Origin: a virus
DNA: 29,236 nucleotides
Direction: 5' to 3' (one strand)
Virus record (IMG/VR): IMGVR_UViG_3300030106_002183
Location: 1-29,236 of that record
Under the pieces are notes generated by a model that ran no database searches, was not told the origin of the DNA, and saw only the letters and a list, made by a program, of their open reading frames with translations. Made by a program: the position numbers and the translations under genes. Of the stretch, positions 9,621-17,655 are shown piece by piece; positions within the stretch are counted from its first letter, which is position 1; the number at the start of each line of letters is the position of its first letter.

Positions 9621-11898
9621 AGAACTGCTGTGTCCAACCTATAAGATGATAGTCCTTATCACCATCGTTCAAAAATAGTAACTGAAACACGTTACCTCTA
9701 CCCCGTATACGATGTTTGTAGTAGACATGGCTGTAATCAATATCTCCTGATCCTGCTCGTCCATACGTATAACGTGTTGGGTGGTATACCTCTCTCATAG
9801 GATTACGGCTATATACTTGCTCTCCAATAGAGTCTACAACCTCATCCCCACTTGAATTGACTACATCGTTGAAAAAGGTGGTGTGTCCAGGGGCGGCATC
9901 GTCGGAGACAAAATCCCATGCAGTAGCCATAAGACAAGCACCAGGAGTAAGGTCAATATTGTTGGAGTCCAACGTACCAGATTCGACCCTCTTGAATACG
10001 AGGTAAACATATGTAATAGTTTTTTCATGTAACGCATCCCTTGCTGTTTGTACACCACAGAATATGGGGCTTTCATACGACACAGCAAAGTTAGAATCAG
10101 AAGCCCAGTCTTTAAGGTTAGTTGTGTTCAAAGACGCAAAGGCTGCTTTAATAATAGCGTTAGGTGCGGACTCTGTACGTTGCATAGCCAGTACCAGCAA
10201 AACATCTTTAGGGTCGGCTGCACCAGATGCTACGACAGGATCACCTGTACTCGTAACTACTGTATCGGAGGAAGTAACAACAGGCTCGTCAATAGGAGGA
10301 ACATCTGGGGAAACAATGGGAAGTGCAATGTAAGGCTGTGCTGTATTCGCACCATCGTAGAAAGAATATTCAAAGAACGCTCCCTTTACTGATCTTCTCA
10401 GCTTCTGTTGTTGTTCTGTAGGTAGGATATCATCTTGGAAGCGTGTATCTAGGATAAGCACATCCTTAGTATATCCTGGCTCCTCTAAGCCCCCATACGA
10501 CTTAGTAAAGTCTGTGACTGTCTTATTATAGAAGAAGTATACTCGTTGCTCTGAGGGGTTAAATACAGCCCTACCAGTGGCCTTAGAAGCCCGTGGTATA
10601 GCTGCATACAATGCCTCGATTCTGTTCTCTGACACACTACGAAATACAGCCTGTCCTGCGGTAGATACAGATAGGTTAGTCTGTATAGTAGAGCGCCACA
10701 TAGTATCCTGCCCGAAGACAAGAAACTCATCCGCTACAGCCACCATGCACTCAGGGCCATCTATGCCGTCATTAAGTACATTGTATACAACAAAGTCTGT
10801 AGCCTTGAATTGTTTGTCTGGCCCACTTAACTGCCAGATGCCTGTGTTAGACCCTATGAATATACTACTTCCAAGGGTGAGTAGTCGTTTAACCAGACCA
10901 GCGCCTTGAATAGCAACAACACCGCCGTCATCATCAACAATAGCTGAGTCACTACTGTCAAACGGGTCAGCAAACTGATGATATTTTTCCAAGTCTCCAT
11001 CGTTTATAACCACCTGTGAAAAGTACACAAAGTTAGGGAACTTAGGATCACCGGCTAGCCATGCGCTACCAGCAAAGAACTCTACCGTAGTAGGGAATGT
11101 GTCTGTGGCTGTTACGGATTGATGCTTATTGTACCGCAACACCATTGTAGATGTATACGAAGTAGAAGATGACCAAGATGCTGTACCACCTGGGATAGCT
11201 CCATCATTTAGTATCCAGAACTGTTCCCAGTTTTCACCTACACCCGGCTCATTAGAAGACGAGCCTGTATGAGATTGGATGGCATCATAGTACTTAGAGT
11301 TATGCTGCACCCTTGCATTGGTAGTTGTGGCATCAGGGTCACGTATAATTACGTTTAAGTATACTACCTCTAATGTAGAGTTATCGCTGGACACCTGTAG
11401 ATAGCCAGGGTGACAATGCTTACCCGCAAAAAACAGTCTATTACCAGACTGTGCGAACTGCATATTAGCATATTTCTGTTGCGGGTCAGCGTGTATAATA
11501 CCCTCTACAGTCCTTGAAATGACCTGTGTAGGGCTGTCAATGTTTGTTAGGCTATCCGAGGTTACCTCAAAAACGTGAAACTCGTTGTTTAAGTCTAAAA
11601 CTATCCTTTCTACTATATTACCGTTAGGTGCTGTAAGCTTAAAATACTTACCAGCAGGAGACTCCTGCCTTAGTTCGTTTTGTATAACATCTGTACGTAT
11701 GGTTTGTAAGAACCCACCAGCATCAGATGCACCTAGAAAGTCTACTCCCCTACGTCTACGCACAGAACCATTTTGGAATAGCTCTATGTTAGAGGTGCCT
11801 TCCATGAATTCAGACGGTAGTACGTTCAGGACAGAAGCCTCAGTATTCAGGCCATCAGTAAATCCTGCAACGGGGAGTTGTAACTTTCTAGTGGACAT
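9604..11898 (-). CDS. Tail tubular protein B (nozzle, T7 gp12-like)
   Basis: This is a 764-aa protein; T7 gp12 is 794 aa. The N-terminus GFTDGLNTEASVLNV then a Gly/Ser linker and GSVRRRRGVDFL matches the family pattern: a QGVNQ/DGLN-type start, then N-x-x-L..G...RRRG. The body is beta-rich with many aromatics, as in the nozzle beta-propeller. Residues about 535-570 are a low-complexity Thr/Ser/Val/Pro insert with a repeated VVTS-type motif. It starts at a TAATG overlap with a 78-aa gene. It probably forms the distal tail tube through which DNA leaves. Confidence 0.9.
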   Translation of the reverse strand: MSTRKLQLPVAGFTDGLNTEASVLNVLPSEFMEGTSNIELFQNGSVRRRRGVDFLGASDAGGFLQTIRTDVIQNELRQESPAGKYFKLTAPNGNIVERIVLDLNNEFHVFEVTSDSLTNIDSPTQVISRTVEGIIHADPQQKYANMQFAQSGNRLFFAGKHCHPGYLQVSSDNSTLEVVYLNVIIRDPDATTTNARVQHNSKYYDAIQSHTGSSSNEPGVGENWEQFWILNDGAIPGGTASWSSSTSYTSTMVLRYNKHQSVTATDTFPTTVEFFAGSAWLAGDPKFPNFVYFSQVVINDGDLEKYHQFADPFDSSDSAIVDDDGGVVAIQGAGLVKRLLTLGSSIFIGSNTGIWQLSGPDKQFKATDFVVYNVLNDGIDGPECMVAVADEFLVFGQDTMWRSTIQTNLSVSTAGQAVFRSVSENRIEALYAAIPRASKATGRAVFNPSEQRVYFFYNKTVTDFTKSYGGLEEPGYTKDVLILDTRFQDDILPTEQQQKLRRSVKGAFFEYSFYDGANTAQPYIALPIVSPDVPPIDEPVVTSSDTVVTSTGDPVVASGAADPKDVLLVLAMQRTESAPNAIIKAAFASLNTTNLKDWASDSNFAVSYESPIFCGVQTARDALHEKTITYVYLVFKRVESGTLDSNNIDLTPGACLMATAWDFVSDDAAPGHTTFFNDVVNSSGDEVVDSIGEQVYSRNPMREVYHPTRYTYGRAGSGDIDYSHVYYKHRIRGRGNVFQLLFLNDGDKDYHLIGWTQQFYGKVD

Positions 11899-12134
11899 TA
11901 TGCCTCTGGCTTAACTTTATTCTTTGCACCTTGAGGACGACCTACAGGCCGTGCTGGCTTGGCTAACTCTTCTAGGTAATCTGCAAGTGCCTTCTCAGCA
12001 AATCTACGTTGAGTGAACACTTGGTTCTTAGTTTGTCCTTTACCTGACTTAATTTTATATACCATGTTATCGGAGTCATGGACAACATGCCACCCTCCGG
12101 TGTTAGGGAATTTGGTCAAATCCACAGGTTGCAT
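11898..12134 (-). CDS. Small basic protein between the tail tube genes
   Basis: This 78-aa protein lies between tail tubular A and B and is joined to both by TAATG overlaps. The N-terminal 50 residues look compact (GGWHVVHDSDNMVYKIKSG, a possible small beta-sheet). The C-terminus GRPQGAKNKVKPEA resembles an AT-hook-like or basic nucleic-acid-binding tail. I recognise no family. Its place suggests co-expression with tail tube assembly. Confidence 0.65.
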   Translation of the reverse strand: MQPVDLTKFPNTGGWHVVHDSDNMVYKIKSGKGQTKNQVFTQRRFAEKALADYLEELAKPARPVGRPQGAKNKVKPEA

Positions 12135-12883
12135 TAGGGCATAATCCTTTCAGTACGATTATAAGTGTTACGCATAGAACGACGTGTAACAAGATACTTA
12201 CGACGGTCATCTGGTACATCTACCAGTCTTGCGTTACGAGAGAGTGCGGCAACCGCATTGTCAGCAGACCGCTTCTTTATTTGTGCACCTGAAGTATCGC
12301 CTTTAATCTCAAGCATAGCCACAGACACACATCTTTCCACCAAAGCACTAAACGCTTGCGGCGGGAGATCGAAGAACTCACCATCCGCTGTAAGCCTACT
12401 TGTCGGATGGTTGTAGAGTATAACATCGAAATCATCAGACACTAAACCACTAGCTGTAGGGTAGGCGTCAAATACAAGTGTCTCGTCATCAAACGAGGTC
12501 CAGTACTTGGGGTTACGATCCGTGTACACCTTAACATGGTTTACCTCTGTAATATTAGTCTCAGAAGTATTACGCTCAATCGTGTAGCCTAAGAACCTAT
12601 CAGGGTCCATCCAGTAGACTCTATCACCAGCGTAGTATACAGGGTCATGTACGATAGCGATAGCCGTGGTAGGAATCTTCATTTCATGGTTGTTAGCAGT
12701 AGTGTCTAACTTACCAAAGGTACGTGTGTGACGCCAACGATACTTTGAGATAAGCTTTTCAAATTCACGGTTAGCGATATTCACACACATACCTGCGTCT
12801 TCTGTCTCACCCACGCTAGACACGTTTTCAGAGTCAGTGGAAGTAAGCATGTCTTGAACAATCTGGAGGAGCGTGAGCTTCAT
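12134..12883 (-). CDS. Tail tubular protein A (head-tail adaptor, T7 gp11-like)
   Basis: This 249-aa protein (T7 gp11 is 196 aa) has the expected layout. An N-terminal helical region (LTLLQIVQDMLTS, then IANREFEKLISKYRWRHTR) is followed by the pattern seen in gp11 and P22 gp4-type adaptors, in which helices bracket a beta domain (YYAGDRVYWMDPDRF...). A helical end (FSALVERCVSVAMLEIKGD) follows. It lies directly before tail tubular B and has a strong AGGTAGG ribosome site. It probably docks to the portal and forms the first ring of the tail. Confidence 0.8.
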   Translation of the reverse strand: MKLTLLQIVQDMLTSTDSENVSSVGETEDAGMCVNIANREFEKLISKYRWRHTRTFGKLDTTANNHEMKIPTTAIAIVHDPVYYAGDRVYWMDPDRFLGYTIERNTSETNITEVNHVKVYTDRNPKYWTSFDDETLVFDAYPTASGLVSDDFDVILYNHPTSRLTADGEFFDLPPQAFSALVERCVSVAMLEIKGDTSGAQIKKRSADNAVAALSRNARLVDVPDDRRKYLVTRRSMRNTYNRTERIMP

Positions 12884-12893
12884 AACCTACCTC

Positions 12894-13358
12894 TTAGGTC
12901 GGGGTAACTGTTAGTGTAATAGACAAACGCTTTGTGCCTGTAGATGCACCGTTTGTAAGAATCTCAATCTTAGTTCCAACCGCTAGCACGTTGTTTGCTG
13001 ATGGCGTAGAAGAATCTATATCACCGGCAGCGGAACCAGACTGTGCTACGGTAATGCTAGAACCTGTAACAGCAACGCCATTAAGTTCAGCCGTAATCAC
13101 AGCGTCAGAACCAGAGATAGCACCGTGTAAAATAGTTTGAATCTTGCTAATCGTACCTGTGCAGGGTGATGCAAGCCACGTACTAGATGCAGTACTAATA
13201 TCATCTAACTCTAGTGTGAGATAGATGTTGTTGTCTGCATTTGTCCATACGCCAGAGCCAGACCCGTTAGCAATGTAAATCTGATCGGCGTTAGCAGCCG
13301 CTACACCTTTTGGTTCGTGTAGATCAGCGCCAGTAAGTGTAGAGTGTGCTGTAGCCAT
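12894..13358 (-). CDS. Small beta-rich virion protein, possible decoration or fibre protein
   Basis: This 154-aa protein has an N-terminal motif HEPKGVAAANADQIYIANGSG, which I associate with phage virion proteins near capsid genes. The rest is Thr/Ser/Gly/Val-rich alternating strand, ending in SITLTVTPT. It is the first gene after the capsid terminator hairpin and has a clear AGGAGA site. It may decorate the capsid or neck. There are no catalytic or membrane signals. Confidence 0.65.
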   Translation of the reverse strand: MATAHSTLTGADLHEPKGVAAANADQIYIANGSGSGVWTNADNNIYLTLELDDISTASSTWLASPCTGTISKIQTILHGAISGSDAVITAELNGVAVTGSSITVAQSGSAAGDIDSSTPSANNVLAVGTKIEILTNGASTGTKRLSITLTVTPT

Positions 13359-13382
13359 TATATTCTCCTAAAAGAGATGGAA

Positions 13383-13398
13383 GGGGGCCGAAGCCCCC
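13383..13398 (-). terminator. Hairpin with cUUCGg tetraloop after the capsid cluster
   Basis: On the minus strand this is a 6-bp G/C stem (GGGGGC/GCCCCC) closed by TTCG, the extra-stable C(UUCG)G loop. It lies 8 nt after the stop of the 177-aa capsid-associated gene. The tail after the stem is only TTCC...CTCTTTT, so termination may be partial, as at the T7 terminator after gene 10. A likely role is to set a high ratio of capsid to tail transcripts, or to protect the capsid mRNA 3' end. Confidence 0.7.
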
Positions 13399-13405
13399 TA
13401 ACACC

Positions 13406-13939
13406 TTAGTCGTCAGCAATACCTTCACTGCTGTAAGAAACAACAATGTCGATAGTCGCTTGAACAGCCGTACCATCGCGGTCAGCAGTGACTTGGACGA
13501 AGTGCCCTTTGCCAAAGTTTTTCGCGGTGGTGTTGACCAATTCACTCAATTCATTAGCTGCAACAGCCGAGTCCTTGTCGGTAGCTTTAACAGCTTCCGT
13601 ACCAGCACCGAAGCCGAAGTATCCTACTACTTCGTCACCATTGTCAGTGTTAATGAATTGAAGCTCATAGCCATGAGAACCGTTGATAGCTTGGGCACCA
13701 TTCTCAAGACGAATGGACTCAATCTTACCGTTGTCCTCGGCAATGAAGCCATATACAAAGTCAGCGGAGGCATCAGCCTTATCGGCAACGCGATAAGTCA
13801 CAACGCCATTCCGACGACGGTTCATACGAGATGGCACAACCGGGAACGAGATGTCCGTAGGATGCTGAGTCGTGTCATCAATTTTTTTGCCCGAACCGCT
13901 CGACTGAGCGGAACCAGCAGGAGTACGAGCTTGCGCCAT
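13406..13939 (-). CDS. Capsid-associated protein (head decoration candidate)
   Basis: This 177-aa protein is directly downstream of the major capsid gene and has a near-perfect AGGGAGGT site, which suggests abundant expression. The N-terminal 30 residues are disordered (Gly/Ser/Ala). The rest is mixed beta (NGVVTYRVADKADASADFVYGF; GYELQFINTDNGDEVVGYFGFG) with an acidic end. Codon use is G/C-richer than in the tail genes and like the capsid gene. Position and expression signals suggest a decoration protein, but I recognise no family. Confidence 0.6.
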   Translation of the reverse strand: MAQARTPAGSAQSSGSGKKIDDTTQHPTDISFPVVPSRMNRRRNGVVTYRVADKADASADFVYGFIAEDNGKIESIRLENGAQAINGSHGYELQFINTDNGDEVVGYFGFGAGTEAVKATDKDSAVAANELSELVNTTAKNFGKGHFVQVTADRDGTAVQATIDIVVSYSSEGIADD

Positions 13940-13960
13940 TGTACTTAGACCTCCCTATCC

Positions 13961-14893
13961 TTACTCAGACAAAATGCAAACCAGGGACTCAGGACGGAAG
14001 ATTTTCACTCCGTAACGCATCGTCACATGGTAAACATCAGAACGAGTGTTGTTGTCATACCAAGCGTCCATGTCTGGCATTGCCCGCATCGCACCGATGA
14101 AAGCTTCTTCACCAAGGAACATGTTCACAAAGGCGTTGGTGCCCGTGACCGAACCAGCGGCAGGGGCAGTTGCAGTGATAGTCTCAGTCACATTGTTGTC
14201 GAGGAACAATGATTCAAAGAGATCAAAGCCAGCAAAGCGACCAACATAAGCCGTGCCGTTCATACCTTCTTTAACGAAAGCATTTGATCCGTACACGTCT
14301 TGCTGGATGACGTTGCTTATCTGTTGCAACTGAAACGTCACGCTAGGATCAACAAATGCACGACGGTTACCACGCATCACAGATGCTTTGTCCAGGGCCA
14401 GTTTGGCTTTTTGGAAGTCAGCAAGAGTGATAACTTGGTTAGAACCTGTAGCAACAAAACGGTGGTCTACACCGTCAATGGTGTTAGGGTTCGATGCCGT
14501 CTGACCAGCTTGCAGGTTAGCAATGTCGGACTCTTTCTGCTCCATGAGGGCACGGGTCAGTTTTTGTACGAAGTTGCTTTCTGCGACCTGGACATAGAAG
14601 CTATCGTGGCGGAACTTCTCAGGAATCTTGAAGCCCGACTGATAGTACTTGTCGATGGTCAGCGTGAAGTTACCCGTGGTCGGGTCATCGAGAGTGACTT
14701 GTGCACCCTCTGAGTAGTTACGTACCGTCATTTCTGACAGGGTTGGAATGTTCAGCGTGTCGCCGTCTGGAAACTCAGTAATCCACCGACAGTGGGCGTC
14801 CAGCATAAGCTCCTCTTGCAGAACATCCTTTACCTCATTGGCCCATAAAGCTGTACGGATCAACGAGGAATTGTTAGATGTATCAAGAGCCAT
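13961..14893 (-). CDS. Major capsid protein
   Basis: This 310-aa protein follows the scaffold gene, the standard portal-scaffold-capsid order; T7 gp10A is 345 aa. The sequence shows a capsid-like N-arm (LIRTALWANEVKDVLQEELMLD), an extended beta E-loop-like region (GDTLNIPTLSEMTVRNY), a long spine-type helix region (VQKLTRALMEQKESDIANLQ), and a C-terminal beta segment (RYGVKIFRPESLVCILSE). An HK97-type fold is expected. Codon use is biased to C/G-ending codons compared with the tail genes, and the gene has a good RBS (AGAGGAGA). Confidence 0.85.
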   Translation of the reverse strand: MALDTSNNSSLIRTALWANEVKDVLQEELMLDAHCRWITEFPDGDTLNIPTLSEMTVRNYSEGAQVTLDDPTTGNFTLTIDKYYQSGFKIPEKFRHDSFYVQVAESNFVQKLTRALMEQKESDIANLQAGQTASNPNTIDGVDHRFVATGSNQVITLADFQKAKLALDKASVMRGNRRAFVDPSVTFQLQQISNVIQQDVYGSNAFVKEGMNGTAYVGRFAGFDLFESLFLDNNVTETITATAPAAGSVTGTNAFVNMFLGEEAFIGAMRAMPDMDAWYDNNTRSDVYHVTMRYGVKIFRPESLVCILSE

Positions 14894-14911
14894 CTAGGCT
14901 TTCTCCTCTAG

Positions 14912-15676
14912 TTAGGTTGCGAAAAAGTCTTCACCGCGATCTGCGGCAGCGGCTGCTGCTGCTTCAATCCTTTGACGGAAAGCAGGAGAGTTATATTCCT
15001 TGGGATTAGACTTCTTGAGTTCACGACATTGTGCCCAAGTAAGCGTCCCGTTCATTGGAATAGGTGACTCCTGTACGGCTTCGACTCCAGGGTTATTGAC
15101 TACAGGCTCAGTAGGCTGTACTAACCCCGTAACGAATTTGACAGTAAGTTCTGGACTCGACATGCTTAGATCATCAATAGTCTTTTGTGCAGCCGGGTCT
15201 TGGTTTACTGCCTTTGTGATTGCAGCTTTGACTTGCGCCTCACTGCCATACACACCAACAAGCTTCTGTAAGGACGTGGCAACATTAGCTTTCTTTTGTG
15301 CTTCTTCTTCCCTTACAAGAATTTGTTGTTCTACGATATTCGCTATATCTGCCGTCTGGACTTGAGGTTCCGCAGCAACCTGTGGTGCGGCTGGTGCTTC
15401 TACTCGTTCTTCGGGTTGTGAATTGCGAATCTCAGAGATAAGCTCACTAAGAGCCTCTTTGCTACCACGTACCTCACCGAGTTCACCTTTTAGTTCCTCG
15501 ATATGTAAATTGGCGTGGTGGTAAGCACGAGCAAGTTCATCAGTATTTTTATACTTCTTACCATCTCCTACAAGGGTATCTAGAAATGGTGCTTCATTGC
15601 TCGTTGGCTCTGCCGCTACTGGGTCTTTCGCTGGAGCCTCTACGGTTGCTAGTGCGTCGGTCAACGCTTCACTCAT
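14912..15676 (-). CDS. Capsid scaffolding protein
   Basis: This 254-aa protein (T7 gp9 is 307 aa) lies between portal and capsid genes. It is acidic, rich in Ala/Glu/Pro/Gln and mostly helical, with a middle coiled coil (HHANLHIEELKGELGEVRG) and a low-complexity linker (VEAPAAPQVAAEPQVQ). The C-terminal helical end (WAQCRELKKSNPKEYNSPAF) is probably the coat-binding part. A short motif with GKKYKNTDELARAYHHAN is frequent in phage scaffolds. It overlaps the upstream small gene by 8 nt. Confidence 0.85.
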   Translation of the reverse strand: MSEALTDALATVEAPAKDPVAAEPTSNEAPFLDTLVGDGKKYKNTDELARAYHHANLHIEELKGELGEVRGSKEALSELISEIRNSQPEERVEAPAAPQVAAEPQVQTADIANIVEQQILVREEEAQKKANVATSLQKLVGVYGSEAQVKAAITKAVNQDPAAQKTIDDLSMSSPELTVKFVTGLVQPTEPVVNNPGVEAVQESPIPMNGTLTWAQCRELKKSNPKEYNSPAFRQRIEAAAAAAADRGEDFFAT

Positions 15677-15848
15677 TAGTAATTCCTCTCAATAATTTAA
15701 TTAGTTCCATTGCCATATGGGCTTTCCCGTCATGGTAGGCCCTTTCTGTGCCGTAGCCTTCGGTAAAGATACTACGGTTCACCTCTTCTTCTAGTACCTC
15801 TGTCAAGTACTCTATTAACTTAGGACTGCCCTTCGCCTGGGACACCAC
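15669..15848 (-). CDS. Small protein overlapping the portal gene end (start uncertain)
   Basis: Between portal and scaffold lies a frame whose clear part is GSPKLIEYLTEVLEEEVN through AHMAMELIKLL, about 52 aa after the portal stop. It looks like a genuine small acidic helical protein. No ATG lies near the portal stop. The in-frame ATG at 16022 would add 58 Lys/Arg-rich residues that look like a frame shadow of the Glu-rich portal C-terminus. I therefore propose a GTG at 15848 (59 aa, AGGA 10 nt upstream). A TTG at 15806, or fusion to portal by frameshifting, is also possible. Its end overlaps the scaffold start. Confidence 0.55.
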   Translation of the reverse strand: MVSQAKGSPKLIEYLTEVLEEEVNRSIFTEGYGTERAYHDGKAHMAMELIKLLRGITNE

Positions 15849-17655
15849 CGACTGCCGGTCCTGCTTGTCCGGTAAATGTCTCAGTACCTGTGCCGGTAAC
15901 GTCTCCAACTCCAACTGGGTCGCTCTGTGCAACTTCCTGAAGCCTTTGAGCTTCTTCTTGAGCAATGGCCTGAAGTCGAACATCTTCCTTAACGCCAGCA
16001 TTTTCTTCGACAATCCCTTCATCTTCCAAGTTAAGTTTACGCTCCCAGTAATCAGCGAGAGCTATACCAGACACATGTGCACGTATCTTGGGGTCTTGCA
16101 TTGGGCCTGACATGAAATTATTTATTTCTAAGGTTTCCCGGTTACGTCGAGTCCAATGACGTGCACCAATAGCTTGGAACTCTCCACGAGATAACTCTGA
16201 CTCCATTGACAAAGCACGTAGTCCTAAATCTTCTGCCTCATCACCAAAGATTTCTTTGTAGTCTTCGATATCAAAGTTAAGCAGCATAAGCTCAAAGCTT
16301 TCTTTTAGCATAGACTCTAGCATACGCTCAAAGATACGTGCCTTGTCTACAAACATCATTGTAGCGTTTTGGTCTAGCTTGCTTACTTCAAATGCTGTCT
16401 TCTCACCGGGTGTACGAATACCCCGTGTCTCTGGTGGTGCACCAGCCATCTCTTCCATCATACGCTGGTATAGAGCAATCTGGTTGTCTGCGTTTAGTGC
16501 CGTAGCGTCTGGAGTAATAGTACGAACATCACTATCAACCCCGCCATAATAAGTCGCGCCAGGGCGGTAGCCTTCACTCGGCTCTTGGACATCATCCCCT
16601 TTGATGAAAAAAACGGGTTGAGCAATGACATCAAATACATCAGCTTTGAGATTCTCAAGATGATCTATCCTATATTGCATCCCAACTATATTGTCTAGCG
16701 GCCCTTGGCACCATGTGTTATCTGGCCGACTTCTCCACCCTGCGTGATGTATTCCATCAAAGCCAGCAGGTGAAGCAGAAGGCTCATTCCGTATAACATG
16801 CGCCCTGTCCATAACATAGACAACCCGGTTGCGTTGGATTCCCCCGGTCTTAGGGTCAAAGATATCTCCCCTATAGATTAGTACCTCGGCTAAGTCTTGC
16901 TTGAAATATGAGTCATAACCACCGTATCCATCCATATTGATGCCACGGTTCTTAATTACATCAATCCAATCATCTAAGCCTTCTGGGTTCCTTGTTCCGA
17001 TAGCTTCTTGTATCTTGCCTTTATTAAACCCTGCGTTAGGGTACTTTTGTGGGAACTCAGAGATATCTGCAATATGAATTTGACAACTTTCAATCTTAAT
17101 GCTTTTTTGAAACTTCTCCCTTGGGTTAAATACAATGTCCATAGGCGATACACGCTTCCAATCTGGACCTTTGTACCGCACGTTGCCTTTATGGTCACGC
17201 TCAATGATATAATCTACTGTGCAGAAGCAGTTACCGTAGTCTACAAAGTCACTAACAAGCTCTCTGCCGACTGTTTCTCTAAATTTACGCTGTTCAAACT
17301 TGACAGTAAGCCATTTCTCCATTGCAAGGGCCACAGAAGGGGCTATTTTGGCTGGAGAGGGTAGTCTGAAGAACTTAGGCATGGATAGCGACGCTTCAAA
17401 GTACTGTGACTTGAGCGTATCCGCTATCTGCGTAAGTTTTGGCTGGTGTGTACGGTTTTTATGGGGTTGATCCGCTGCACTGGTGCTGTCAATGTCCGTA
17501 GCATAGACAAATCTACGTGCTTCTTCGTTTAATGTCAGTGCATTACGTCTTTCGGTGTTGTAGCGCATCCACATTTCACCGATACGCACTGCCATATCGT
17601 CTACACCAGTGATTGAAAGGGTATGACCGCTACCCGTTGACGATGAGTAAGCCAT
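15820..17655 (-). CDS. Portal (head-tail connector) protein
   Basis: This 611-aa protein (T7 gp8 is 536 aa) follows the large terminase gene. Typical features are the helical N-terminus (RIGEMWMRYNTERRNAL), the region PKLTQIADTLKSQYFEASL, a central RVSPMDIVFNPREK segment common in T7/P22-type portals, the stem region GMQYRIDHLENLKADVFD, and the wing and crown region with RGIRTPGEKTAFEVSKL. The C-terminus is disordered Gly/Thr-rich. It forms the dodecameric ring for DNA passage and for docking the terminase and tail. Confidence 0.9.
   Translation of the reverse strand: MAYSSSTGSGHTLSITGVDDMAVRIGEMWMRYNTERRNALTLNEEARRFVYATDIDSTSAADQPHKNRTHQPKLTQIADTLKSQYFEASLSMPKFFRLPSPAKIAPSVALAMEKWLTVKFEQRKFRETVGRELVSDFVDYGNCFCTVDYIIERDHKGNVRYKGPDWKRVSPMDIVFNPREKFQKSIKIESCQIHIADISEFPQKYPNAGFNKGKIQEAIGTRNPEGLDDWIDVIKNRGINMDGYGGYDSYFKQDLAEVLIYRGDIFDPKTGGIQRNRVVYVMDRAHVIRNEPSASPAGFDGIHHAGWRSRPDNTWCQGPLDNIVGMQYRIDHLENLKADVFDVIAQPVFFIKGDDVQEPSEGYRPGATYYGGVDSDVRTITPDATALNADNQIALYQRMMEEMAGAPPETRGIRTPGEKTAFEVSKLDQNATMMFVDKARIFERMLESMLKESFELMLLNFDIEDYKEIFGDEAEDLGLRALSMESELSRGEFQAIGARHWTRRNRETLEINNFMSGPMQDPKIRAHVSGIALADYWERKLNLEDEGIVEENAGVKEDVRLQAIAQEEAQRLQEVAQSDPVGVGDVTGTGTETFTGQAGPAVGGVPGEGQS

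Noticed and set aside
15849-16022. N-terminal 58 residues of the ATG-started frame overlapping the portal C-terminus
   Set aside because: Lys/Arg-rich content mirrors the Glu/Gln-rich portal codons in a shifted frame, and the ribosome site is poor, so a later non-ATG start is preferred.
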